Of a stretch of 64,000 bases of DNA, positions 34,426-42,837 are shown in pieces (position 1 is the first letter of the stretch; each line of letters starts with the position of its first letter). The notes below the pieces were generated by a model. It was not told where the DNA came from, searched no databases, and worked only from the letters and a program-made list of their open reading frames with translations. The DNA lies in NCBI RefSeq assembly GCF_965214215.1, contig NZ_CBDCBD010000003.1, forward strand, positions 1,674,001 through 1,738,000, given 5' to 3'. Both the position numbers and the translations under genes were made by a program. Source of the stretch: Poriferisodalis sp965214215 (GTDB taxonomy: Bacteria; Actinomycetota; Acidimicrobiia; Acidimicrobiales; Poriferisodalaceae).

Positions 34426-35466
34426 TCAGGTGAAGTCCACTGCGGCGTAGGCGCTGAGCTTGTCGATGTCGTGCGTGGCTTTGATGTGGCGCACGGTGCC
34501 GCTGCGCGAGCGCATCACGAGCGAGTCGGTAGTTGCGCGGTGCGCAGAGAACTTCACACCGTTCAGCAGTTCACCATCGGTGATGCCGGTCGCGGCGAAG
34601 AAGACATCGTCGGACTGCACCAGATCGTCGATGTGCAGCACACGCTCTAGGTCGAAGCCGGCCGCTGCAGCCGCCTGGCGTTCGTGGTCGTTGCGCGGCC
34701 ACAGGCGACCCTGCAGCTCGCCGCCCAAGCACTTGAGCGCCGCCGCGGAGATGATGCCCTCGGGTGTGCCGCCGATGCCGAAGAGCACATCGGTCGAGTC
34801 GCTCGCAGCGGCAGATATGGCACCGGCTACATCGCCGTCTGGGATGAGCCTGATGCGGGCGCCGGTCTCGCGGATCTCCCCGATCAGCTCGGCGTGGCGG
34901 TCGCGGTCGAGCACCACGGCGGTGAGGTCGCGCAGGCCCTGCCCGGTGGCCTCTGCTATCGCTCGCAGATTCTCCGCAGGCGACCGGTTGAGGTCCACGA
35001 CTCCCTTGGCGTCGGGACCGACAGCGATCTTCTCCATGTAGACGCACGGTCCAGGGTCCAGCATTGTGCCGCGTGGCGAGACGGCGATCACCGCGATGGC
35101 GTTGCCGCGCCCCAACGAGGTCAGCGTTGTGCCGTCGATGGGATCAACCGCGACATCGGTCAGTGCCCCGGTGCCGTCGCCGATGAACTCGCCGTTGAAC
35201 AGCATCGGCGCTTCGTCTTTCTCGCCCTCGCCGATGACGACGATGCCGTCCATGGGCACGGTGGACAGCACGACCCGCATGGCGTCCACGGCGGCGCCGT
35301 CGGCGCCGTCTTTGTCCCCTCGGCCCATCCAGCGCGAGGCCGCCATGGCTGCCGCTTCGGTGGTGCGGACCAGTTCGAGCGCAAGGTTGCGGTCGGGGGT
35401 CTGACGGGAGAGATCCGGACTCTCGGTGCGGCTTCGGCCGCCGAAGGATCTGCGGTTGTCATTCAC
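34426..35466 (-). CDS. glpX: Fructose-1,6-bisphosphatase, class II
   Basis: GlpX motifs: ALELVRTTEAAAMAASRWMGRGDKD, IGEGEKDEAPMLF, VDPIDGTTL (metal site), and GGTPEGIISAAALKCLGGELQGRL. The enzyme makes fructose-6-phosphate in gluconeogenesis. Two GTG starts are possible, 35490 and 35466; the second has AGGG a short way upstream and gives about 346 residues, so it was preferred. hisI follows immediately. The lhgO gene is divergent upstream. Confidence 0.95.
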   Translation of the reverse strand: MNDNRRSFGGRSRTESPDLSRQTPDRNLALELVRTTEAAAMAASRWMGRGDKDGADGAAVDAMRVVLSTVPMDGIVVIGEGEKDEAPMLFNGEFIGDGTGALTDVAVDPIDGTTLTSLGRGNAIAVIAVSPRGTMLDPGPCVYMEKIAVGPDAKGVVDLNRSPAENLRAIAEATGQGLRDLTAVVLDRDRHAELIGEIRETGARIRLIPDGDVAGAISAAASDSTDVLFGIGGTPEGIISAAALKCLGGELQGRLWPRNDHERQAAAAAGFDLERVLHIDDLVQSDDVFFAATGITDGELLNGVKFSAHRATTDSLVMRSRSGTVRHIKATHDIDKLSAYAAVDFT

Positions 35467-35573
35467 GTCCGCCGACCCTAGAGGATGCACGCACAGGTGA
35501 GCCTTCTGGATTCGGCGCTCAGCCCCGCGGAGCGGTCACCGTCGAGAAAGCCGCCGACGCTAGCTTCGCTCCG

Positions 35574-36785
35574 GTGACTAGCGCCTCAATGTCATCGGCA
35601 CGCGCCGACCTCGCCGTCGTGGGGGCGGGCATCATCGGCCTGGCCACCGCGCACAGGTATCTGACAGCCAATCCGGGAAGCCGGGTGGTGATCTGTGAGG
35701 CCGAGGAGCGTCCCGGGCTGCACCAGACCGGTCGCAACTCGGGTGTGCTGCACTCAGGCGTGTACTACCGGCCGGGGTCGGCCAAGGCGTCCTTGGCGGT
35801 CGCAGGGTGTACCTCGATGGTCAAGTTCTGCCAGGAGCGCGGCATCGCGCACGAGGTGTGCGGCAAGGTGATCGTGGCGGTGGACAGCTCTGAGCGCGAG
35901 CGGCTCGGAGCTCTCGCCGCGCGTGCGGCGAGCAATGGCGTTGCGGCGGAGCTGATCGACGCGCGCCGGCTCGCGGAGCTGGAGCCCCATTGCGCCGGGG
36001 TGGAGGCGCTGTTGGTGCCCAGCACCGGGATTGTCGACTACAGCGCCGTGTGCAGCGCGCTGATCGATGAGGTCGAGGCCGCGGGCGGTGAACTGCGGAC
36101 GAACGCCGCAGTCGTCGGGATCGTCCCTGCTGCGGACCGTGTGCGGATCACCACGACGTCCGGTGACGTAGAAGCGAATTGGCTCGTGAACTGCGCCGGA
36201 CTGCGATGTGATCAGGTCGCAGCATTCGTAGGCGCCGCAGGCGGCTACCGGATCGTCCCGTTCCGCGGCGAGTACTACGAGCTGGTGCCCGAGCGGTCCT
36301 GCCTCGTCAACAACCTCATCTACCCGGTGCCCGATCCCAGCTTCCCGTTCCTGGGAGTGCATCTCACCCGCATGATCGACGGCACGATTCACGCTGGCCC
36401 CAACGCAGTGCTCGCACTGGCCCGCGAGGGCTACAGCTGGACCGACATCAGCCGAGCACAGCTGCGCGAGCACGTCGCCAACCGGGGCCTGTGGCGACTC
36501 GCTCGCCGCTACTGGCGCACCGGCGCGGGAGAGGTGTGGCGGTCATTGAGCAAAGCTGCGTTCGCCCGGGCGTTGCAGCGGCTCGTGCCCGACATCGAAG
36601 CCGATGATCTCGTGCGCTCGAAGGCCGGTGTGCGCGCCCAGGCGATGGATCCGGCGGGTGAGCTCGAGGAGGACTTCGCGGTTACGGTCGCGGGCCGCAG
36701 CACCCACGTGCTGAACGCCCCGAGTCCGGCAGCCACCTCCAGCCTGGAGATCGCCAAGATGATTGTCGACCGGATCGACCGCTGA
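35574..36785 (+). CDS. lhgO: L-2-hydroxyglutarate oxidase/dehydrogenase
   Basis: A 403-residue FAD enzyme of the DAO family. The Rossmann motif is DLAVVGAGIIGLATAHRYL, followed by TGRNSGVLHSGVYYRPGSAKA (diagnostic of LhgO), VPFRGEYYEL, YPVPDPSFPFLGVHLTRMIDG and FAVTVAGRSTHVLNAPSPAATSSLEIA. It oxidises L-2-hydroxyglutarate to 2-oxoglutarate, probably passing electrons to quinone. GTG 35574 is the upstream start; ATG 35589 is an alternative. Confidence 0.93.
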   Translation: MTSASMSSARADLAVVGAGIIGLATAHRYLTANPGSRVVICEAEERPGLHQTGRNSGVLHSGVYYRPGSAKASLAVAGCTSMVKFCQERGIAHEVCGKVIVAVDSSERERLGALAARAASNGVAAELIDARRLAELEPHCAGVEALLVPSTGIVDYSAVCSALIDEVEAAGGELRTNAAVVGIVPAADRVRITTTSGDVEANWLVNCAGLRCDQVAAFVGAAGGYRIVPFRGEYYELVPERSCLVNNLIYPVPDPSFPFLGVHLTRMIDGTIHAGPNAVLALAREGYSWTDISRAQLREHVANRGLWRLARRYWRTGAGEVWRSLSKAAFARALQRLVPDIEADDLVRSKAGVRAQAMDPAGELEEDFAVTVAGRSTHVLNAPSPAATSSLEIAKMIVDRIDR

Positions 36786-36798
36786 ACCGGGCGGCTGT

Positions 36799-37377
36799 TC
36801 AGCACCCGAGCGTGTCGAGCCACTCGCCGATGTGCTCGACGACAGCCCGGCGCGCTGCAATCGTGCTGGGGTCGTGACGGGCGCCGTCGATGAAACGCAG
36901 CGTGACCGGACCCCCGATCGCCTCGGTGTGCTCGCTCAGTTCGTCGGGAGTGGCGAATGGGTCGCGCGTGCCTGAGACGAACAGGCACGGCACGTCAATC
37001 TGGCTGAAGTGCGCAGTGCGCAGGCGCTCGGGTCGATCGGGCGGATGGAGCGGGTAGCTGAGCAGCACGAGCCCGGCGGCGGGAGCACCTGCGGCAACTG
37101 CCATCGAGCAGACGCGGCCGCCGAAGGAACGGCCGCCGATCGCCAAGCTCGCGGGCGGCACGCCGAGTTCAGCAGCGATGAGTGGCAGGTCGCCCACCAG
37201 CTCGGCGGTGACTGTCTCTGCCCGCGGCGGCGCGCGCCGACCGGAGCGTCGGTACGCGAAGTCGTGCCTGCGAACAGGCAGCCGGTCGGCCAAGGCCGCT
37301 TCGATCTCGACGAGGGTGCGGTGATTCGCGCCGCCGCCTGCGCCTGGCGTCAGCAGCAGTCCCTGGGCTTCGCTCAT
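36799..37377 (-). CDS. Small alpha/beta hydrolase (KANL3/Tex30-like)
   Basis: The 192-residue protein begins LLLTPGAGGGANHRTLVEIE and has the nucleophile elbow GGRSFGGRVC. The acid is in FVSGTRDPFATPDEL and the His in FIDGARHDPS, completing a catalytic triad. It matches small dienelactone-hydrolase-like proteins of the KANL3/Tex30 type, whose substrates are unknown. It converges with lhgO after 13 bases and lies upstream of, not overlapping, any other gene. The MFS gene is on the same strand further upstream. Confidence 0.8.
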   Translation of the reverse strand: MSEAQGLLLTPGAGGGANHRTLVEIEAALADRLPVRRHDFAYRRSGRRAPPRAETVTAELVGDLPLIAAELGVPPASLAIGGRSFGGRVCSMAVAAGAPAAGLVLLSYPLHPPDRPERLRTAHFSQIDVPCLFVSGTRDPFATPDELSEHTEAIGGPVTLRFIDGARHDPSTIAARRAVVEHIGEWLDTLGC

Positions 37378-37416
37378 GGTGGCGTCATCACGATCCTCGA
37401 CGCGCTCATGTGCCGG

Positions 37417-39009
37417 TCATGGCTGCAGTGTCGGCGGCGATGACCCATCGGGGTCTGTCGCGGCATCGGCGGGATGCAGTTCCTCGAGCTTGTGCCCGCT
37501 GCGTTCGGAGAGCCACAGCACCGCGATGCACGCCGCGACCAATGGCCCGACCCATAGCAGGGAGATGACCTCGCCGAAGCTGCCCCACGCAGTTCGCAGT
37601 CGCCCTGCGATGAGCACGCCTGCAGCTGCCCCGCCCACGCCCATCGCGCCGGTCAGCGTCGCCGCACGTGCTCGCACAGCAGTCGGGAAGAGCTCGCCGC
37701 GGTAGACGCCGAGCGACGGCAGCAAGCCCGCCGACAGCATCGCCCCGATGAGACCCAACACCCACAAGGCCGCACCGGACACGTTGAACATCACTACGAG
37801 CGATCCCAAGCCGGCAACGGAGGCGACCGCCAGGATGATGCGCCGGCCACGGGAGTCCGCGAGTCGGCCCGCCGCATAGACGGCAAGACCGGCAGGCGTC
37901 GCGGTGCCCAGCACAAACAGCGAGACCAGCGCTGCGCTGAAGCCGTGCTCGTCGCGGAGGTACTCGTTGCGGAACCAATCGATCGGGCCCAAGAACAGGC
38001 CGAACGCCAGGTAGATGCCGCCGAGGAGCGCAATCGGACGCCAGTAGCCGCTGAGAGCCACGTCCCGGCCGCGGCGTTCGAATCGACGGCTCTCGGGAAG
38101 TCGTCGCAAGAGCGGCCGCATGCCCGCCAGGGCGATGAGCGGCACGCCGAACAGCAGCCTCCAAGCCCACGGAGCGAGGTCGGAGAAGGGCTGGAGCCAC
38201 ACGACGACCCCGGCACCGAGCGCGGCAGCCATGGCCAGCACCGACAGGCACCACGCCCGGCAGCCCGCCGGGATCTCCTCCAGCGCCATGACCACGATCG
38301 TGGCGCCGAGCGCAGCGTTTGCGGTGCGACCGACCAGCAGCGCGGCACCCAGCCACACCATCGAAGGCGCCAGCGCCGCCAGCGCTGCGCATGCGACCCC
38401 TGCGACCATGGCGCCGGCCACGATGCGGCGCCTCCCGTACCGATCGGCGAGCACCGACACGCCGATGGCCAGCAACGTTCCGATGCGCACCACCGCACCC
38501 AAGATTCCTTGAGCGGTCTGGTCGGCCCCGAATTCGTCAGCTGCGTAGGTGTGCAGCTCCGAGGGGGCATTCGCCAAGTACCCGCTGAGCATCGCCGCAG
38601 CAGCAAGCATGGCCATGACGGTTGCCGAGCGGGCATCGAGGCGCCGGGGTGGCGCCCATACCGGCTGCGTTCCATTTCCGGTCCTGCCCCTGCGCATGGC
38701 ATGACGGACGGCGAGGTTGACCGCAGGCCCAAACCACGGCACTGCAAGGCGCCACTCCACGGTCTCGGTGACGTCATAACGGGGTGCGATGCCGTCGGCC
38801 TGGCCTTGTGACCCGCTGGCCTCGTGCTGCGCGGCCGGCGAGACCCGGACGAGACGCGAGTAGCTGGTGAACGGCCCCTCCTGCAGATCGAAGCGATGAC
38901 CGCCGCCGAGTGCGGTGGCCGCCGTCTCAGCCACGATGTCGTCGCGAGGGCGCAGCAGCGCTTCCACCTCGGAGGCATCTGCAGCGAACGTGCGCACCAA
39001 GCGGGTCAC
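37417..39009 (-). CDS. MFS transporter with an N-terminal SRPBCC-like domain
   Basis: 530 residues. The first 115 (RTFAADASEVEALLRPRDDIVAE, then YDVTETVEWRLAVPWFGPAVNLAVRHAMRR) are soluble and resemble a polyketide-cyclase/SRPBCC lipid-binding fold. From about residue 125 a twelve-helix MFS transporter follows, with the loop motif SVLADRYGRRRIVAG and its repeat AAGRLADSRGRRIILA, and PESRRFERRGRD in the central loop, as in sugar/organic acid porters. The frame is continuous from GTG 39009. The substrate is unknown. The same N-terminal fold type appears fused to a kinase at 41547. Confidence 0.8.
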   Translation of the reverse strand: MTRLVRTFAADASEVEALLRPRDDIVAETAATALGGGHRFDLQEGPFTSYSRLVRVSPAAQHEASGSQGQADGIAPRYDVTETVEWRLAVPWFGPAVNLAVRHAMRRGRTGNGTQPVWAPPRRLDARSATVMAMLAAAAMLSGYLANAPSELHTYAADEFGADQTAQGILGAVVRIGTLLAIGVSVLADRYGRRRIVAGAMVAGVACAALAALAPSMVWLGAALLVGRTANAALGATIVVMALEEIPAGCRAWCLSVLAMAAALGAGVVVWLQPFSDLAPWAWRLLFGVPLIALAGMRPLLRRLPESRRFERRGRDVALSGYWRPIALLGGIYLAFGLFLGPIDWFRNEYLRDEHGFSAALVSLFVLGTATPAGLAVYAAGRLADSRGRRIILAVASVAGLGSLVVMFNVSGAALWVLGLIGAMLSAGLLPSLGVYRGELFPTAVRARAATLTGAMGVGGAAAGVLIAGRLRTAWGSFGEVISLLWVGPLVAACIAVLWLSERSGHKLEELHPADAATDPDGSSPPTLQP

Positions 39010-39212
39010 GGCGGCGGGCCTAGCACACCTGCGGACCCGACATTTGCATCGCGTGACGACAGCGCGCCCCGTCCAGCGCCCGAGAGACGGGGCCGGTCGG
39101 CGAAGCGATGGCAGCAGCGGTCCGCTGGCGAAGCCAACCTCGCTCAGACGCAGTCGCTGCTGCTGCGCCGAGGCGGGCTTGCCACCGCGGGTGCTCGGGT
39201 CGTGGTATCGCT

Positions 39213-40499
39213 ATGTCGGTGGATGCCGCAGCCCCTGCCCAGAGCGACACGATCGTGGCCGGGCGCACCGGCGCGCTCGAAGGCGAGGTGCAGATCGCCG
39301 GCGCCAAGAACAGCGTGCTCAAGCTGATGGCGGCCTGCCTGCTGGCCGAAGGGCGGCACTCGTTGGCCAACGTGCCGGACATCTCCGACGTGTCGCTCAT
39401 GTGCGAGTTGCTCGAGGCGATGGGCGTGACGGTGACGCGCACCGACCATCGGCTCGCCATCGACGTGCCGGCCGAATTGAACACCTCCGCGCCCTACCAC
39501 CTCGTGGAGCGCATGCGGGCTTCCATCGTTGTGCTGGGTCCGTTGCTGGCGCGTTTCGGCGAAGCCCGCGTGGCGCTGCCGGGCGGGGACGACTTCGGGC
39601 CGCGGCCGATCGACATGCACTTGCGGGCGCTGGAGAGCCTGGGCGCAACCTTCAGCACCGCTCATGGCGACATCTCGGGCACTGCCGGCGTGCTCAGCGG
39701 GGCAGAGATCGTGCTGGAGTATCCGTCGGTGGGAGCGACCGAGAATGTGCTGATGGCCGCCGTGCGTGCGAAGGGCCGCACGCTCATCGTGAATCCGGCG
39801 CGCGAACCTGAGATCGGCGATCTCATGAACTTCCTCAACCAGATGGGGGCACAGGTCGGCTGGGCAGGCGACCGGTTGGCGATCGACGGCGTGGAACACA
39901 TGTCGCCCGTGAGGTCCGACGACGGTTATCGGGTCATTGCGGACCGCATCGAAGCAGCCACGTTCCTCGCGGCGGTCGGCATGTGCGGTGGCTCGGTGCT
40001 CTTGCGCGGTGCCGTGGCCGACCATATGACGATGCTCACTCGCAAGCTCACCGAGATGGGCCTCCACATCGTCGAGGACGCCGCCGGCGTCAGGGCGACA
40101 GCAGGCGGGCGGCTCTCGTCCGCCGATGTCTCGACGCTGCCCTATCCGGGCTTGGCAACCGACTGCAAGCCGTTTCTTGTCACGATGCTGACCACCGCGT
40201 CCGGCGTCGGGATCGTCACCGAGAACATCTTCATGGGGCGCTTCCGCTACATCGACGAGCTGCGGCGCATGGGTGCGGACATCCGCACCGAGGGTCATCA
40301 TGCCGTCGTGCGGGGCGCCGAGCGCCTGTCGGGAGCGCCGGTACGCGCACCCGACATTCGAGCCGGCGCCGCGCTCGTGGTGGCGGGGCTCGCAGCCGAT
40401 GGTGAGACCGAGGTGGCCGACGCCGCCCACATCGACCGCGGCTATGAGGATCTGGTCGGCAAGCTCGCCGGTCTGGGCGCGGCGATTTCGCGTCACTGA
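39213..40499 (+). CDS. murA: UDP-N-acetylglucosamine 1-carboxyvinyltransferase (Asp-type active site)
   Basis: The 428-residue protein shows GEVQIAGAKNSVLKLMAACLLAEG (catalytic Lys32), YPSVGATENVLMAAV and PYPGLATDCKPFLVTMLT, standard for MurA. It attaches enolpyruvate to UDP-GlcNAc, the first committed peptidoglycan step. In the active-site loop, LPGGDDFGPRPIDMHL (residues 122-137) has Asp126 where most bacteria have Cys (GGCAIG). This is the fosfomycin-insensitive form known from mycobacteria and chlamydiae. ATG 39213 was chosen over an in-frame ATG at 39108 that would add an Arg-rich tail. Confidence 0.96.
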   Translation: MSVDAAAPAQSDTIVAGRTGALEGEVQIAGAKNSVLKLMAACLLAEGRHSLANVPDISDVSLMCELLEAMGVTVTRTDHRLAIDVPAELNTSAPYHLVERMRASIVVLGPLLARFGEARVALPGGDDFGPRPIDMHLRALESLGATFSTAHGDISGTAGVLSGAEIVLEYPSVGATENVLMAAVRAKGRTLIVNPAREPEIGDLMNFLNQMGAQVGWAGDRLAIDGVEHMSPVRSDDGYRVIADRIEAATFLAAVGMCGGSVLLRGAVADHMTMLTRKLTEMGLHIVEDAAGVRATAGGRLSSADVSTLPYPGLATDCKPFLVTMLTTASGVGIVTENIFMGRFRYIDELRRMGADIRTEGHHAVVRGAERLSGAPVRAPDIRAGAALVVAGLAADGETEVADAAHIDRGYEDLVGKLAGLGAAISRH

Positions 40500-40502
40500 G
40501 GC

Positions 40503-41507
40503 GTGCCGCATTCTGTGAGCCTCGCTACCGTCGGCGCGCCGATGGAACCTGTCCACGATTCGCTCCGTGCCGACATGGCCGACCTCTTGGAGGCTGCGCG
40601 CTCGGGGCAGCGCCGCGCCCTGGCACGGGTGATGTCCCATACCGAGCGCGGCGGTCCGCAGGCCCGCGCGCTGGGCGCGCTCACGTTCGCGCAATCTGGT
40701 AGCGCCCACACGGTCGGCATCACCGGCGCGCCTGGCGCCGGCAAGTCCACGCTCAACTCGGCGGTTGTCGGAGTGGCGCGCGAGCGCGGCGAACGGCTGG
40801 CGGTGCTGGCGATTGATCCGTCGTCGCCGTTCAGCGGTGGAGCGATTCTGGGGGACCGGGTGCGCATGTCCGATCACACCTTCGACGAGGGCGTCTACAT
40901 CCGCTCGATGGCCACCCGGGGACATCTCGGCGGTCTCACCTTGGCGACACCGTTGGCGGTGCGGGTGCTCGACGCGCTCGGCTGGCCATGGGTGGTGGTC
41001 GAGACGGTAGGCGTCGGCCAGGTCGAGACCGAGATCGTGGGCGCGGCCGATACCACCGTCGTGGTGGTGAACCCGGGCTGGGGCGACTCGGTCCAGGCCA
41101 ACAAGGCGGGCCTGATGGAGATCGCGGACATCTTCGTGGTGAACAAGGCCGACCGGCCGGGTGCGTCGGAGACCTGTGGGGACATCCGTCAGATGCTCGA
41201 CTTGTCTGCCCCCGGAGATTGGGATCCGCCGATTCTGACTTCGGTCGGCACGACGGGTGAGGGCACGGCCGAGCTTTGGGATGCCGTGCGCGCGCATCGC
41301 GACCACTGCACCGTCTCTGGCGAGCTCGAGGCGCGTCGCGCTGCCCGCACCCAAACCGAGCTCGAAGAGATCCTGCGAGCCAGCATCGCCGAGCGCGTCG
41401 CCGCACTTGCTCAAGGCCCTGCGGCGCAGCGTGTGCGCCAGCAGCTCGCTCTTCGAGAGTTGGACCCCTACACCGCCGCCGAAATGCTTCTCGACGAGGC
41501 GGAGTAG
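40503..41507 (+). CDS. meaB: Methylmalonyl-CoA mutase-associated GTPase
   Basis: A G3E-family GTPase of about 320-334 residues. The P-loop is VGITGAPGAGKSTLNSAVV, followed by VLAIDPSSPFSGGAILGDRVRM, YIRSMATRGHLGG, VVVETVGVGQVETEI and VVNKADRPGA (specificity motif NKAD). It gates adenosylcobalamin loading and protects methylmalonyl-CoA mutase. No mutase gene lies in this window. The start is uncertain: GTG 40503, GTG 40515 or ATG 40542; none has a clear ribosome site. Confidence 0.93.
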   Translation: MPHSVSLATVGAPMEPVHDSLRADMADLLEAARSGQRRALARVMSHTERGGPQARALGALTFAQSGSAHTVGITGAPGAGKSTLNSAVVGVARERGERLAVLAIDPSSPFSGGAILGDRVRMSDHTFDEGVYIRSMATRGHLGGLTLATPLAVRVLDALGWPWVVVETVGVGQVETEIVGAADTTVVVVNPGWGDSVQANKAGLMEIADIFVVNKADRPGASETCGDIRQMLDLSAPGDWDPPILTSVGTTGEGTAELWDAVRAHRDHCTVSGELEARRAARTQTELEEILRASIAERVAALAQGPAAQRVRQQLALRELDPYTAAEMLLDEAE

Positions 41508-41546
41508 TTCGCAGTCGAGTTCCTGGGCCGCCTCGGGATCGGATGC

Positions 41547-42671
41547 TCAGTCGAGTTCGCCGCGGGCAAGGGCGAAGACCGCCTCGCGCTCGTTGGGGTG
41601 CAGATTGCGGTCGAGGAGGCGCAGGTCAGCCGCTGCACGCAGGTGCGCTCGGATCTCGTCGGCGCCGAACTCTTTGAGGAAGGCGCGGGCGAACCGCGTC
41701 CGGAAAGCGTTGATGACCGCTCGGGCCGCGGCGTGGTTGTCCGGCGAGGCAGTCCGCAGCCGGACATAGGTCGACGCGGCATCGAACGCAGCGTCGCCGG
41801 CCGCTGCGTTCGACCAGTCGATAACCACCGGGCCCTCGGGCGTGATCTTGACGTTGTCGGGCTGCAAGTCCAGATGCACCACAGAGTTGCCGCCCGAGAC
41901 CTTGGCCCAGCCGCTGGGAGCAGGCACGTCGCCCAGCAGTCGATGCAGCCGTGCCAAGCCCTTGACGTGCCGCGGCACGAGCCACGGCTTGGCCGCGAGC
42001 TCGTCGAGCATCGTGGGGCCCGAGAGACGCTCCATCACCACCGAGTGGTCGTCGGGCTGTTCGATGACCTTCGGTGCCGGAAAGCCGTAGTGGCGCACGT
42101 GCTGCATTGCCTCGGCTTCATGACTCACGTCTCTGCCGCGCAAGCTCACGCGGATGATGTGCGGCCCATAGGCACGCATTTCTGAGTCTCGGCCCATGCC
42201 CAGCAGGGGACCCGGCTCATGTCCCGTCGGTCCTTGCTGTCGTTCGAGGATTCGTGCCCGCAGCGCGCGCAGGTTCCGCTTCCAGACGCGTTCGAGCACC
42301 ATCGAGGCGGGCTGCTGTGCGATGCGCGAGCCGAAGTACCACGGCAAGGTGAGATCTTCGGACCAAGTGAAGAGCGTGCCTTCAGGGCTCGGGGTGAGCG
42401 TGAAGCGTCCGGTGCCTCGCACGGCCCCCTGGTGGGAGATGCCGAGTGTGTGCGGCGGGTCCCACTCGATGACCTCGATACGGTCAGTTGTGCGCAGCGG
42501 GCCGAACCTGGTCAAACAGTCGAGCGTCGTGCCGACACCCTCGGTCGTCTCGGAGGTGAAAGCGATCGACGCGGCGTCGGCCATCCATTCGACATTGCGG
42601 GCGAGGTCGGCCGCGTAGTCCCAAACCTCCTGCGGCGATGCAGGGATGTCAATGGAGACCTCGATGCCCAT
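41547..42671 (-). CDS. Fusion of SRPBCC domain and aminoglycoside phosphotransferase-like kinase
   Basis: 374 residues. Residues 1-145 form an SRPBCC/START-like domain (EVSIDIPASPQEVWDYAADLARNVEWM, GVGTTLDCLTRFGPL, TWSEDLTLPWYFGSRI). Residues 160-374 are an APH/choline-kinase fold: VVMERLSGPTMLDEL hinge, catalytic loop VVHLDLQPDNVKI and metal-binding VVIDWSNAAAGDAAFD. The kinase substrate is unknown; a lipid or hydrophobic ligand bound by the first domain is an attractive guess. It converges with meaB after 39 bases and is divergent from the cysteine desulfurase gene. Confidence 0.85.
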   Translation of the reverse strand: MGIEVSIDIPASPQEVWDYAADLARNVEWMADAASIAFTSETTEGVGTTLDCLTRFGPLRTTDRIEVIEWDPPHTLGISHQGAVRGTGRFTLTPSPEGTLFTWSEDLTLPWYFGSRIAQQPASMVLERVWKRNLRALRARILERQQGPTGHEPGPLLGMGRDSEMRAYGPHIIRVSLRGRDVSHEAEAMQHVRHYGFPAPKVIEQPDDHSVVMERLSGPTMLDELAAKPWLVPRHVKGLARLHRLLGDVPAPSGWAKVSGGNSVVHLDLQPDNVKITPEGPVVIDWSNAAAGDAAFDAASTYVRLRTASPDNHAAARAVINAFRTRFARAFLKEFGADEIRAHLRAAADLRLLDRNLHPNEREAVFALARGELD

Positions 42672-42837
42672 GCTCGTGATTGCCTTGTCGATGTCGTCCG
42701 TGGTCGCGAGCCGCGATTTGCACTCTTGGCACGCCGTGGCTGCCGACGAGCGGCCAGTGTATGAACCGACTGCTTGAGCGGTGTGTCGCGCGTTGCGGCG
42801 GGCGGTTCGCGTCGGACAGCACCCGTAGCCTCACGGC

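Noticed and set aside
39144..41414. 756-codon open frame on the minus strand across murA and meaB
   Set aside because: It is antisense to two well-supported genes, His/Arg-rich and without family features; such long antisense frames are common in high-GC DNA.
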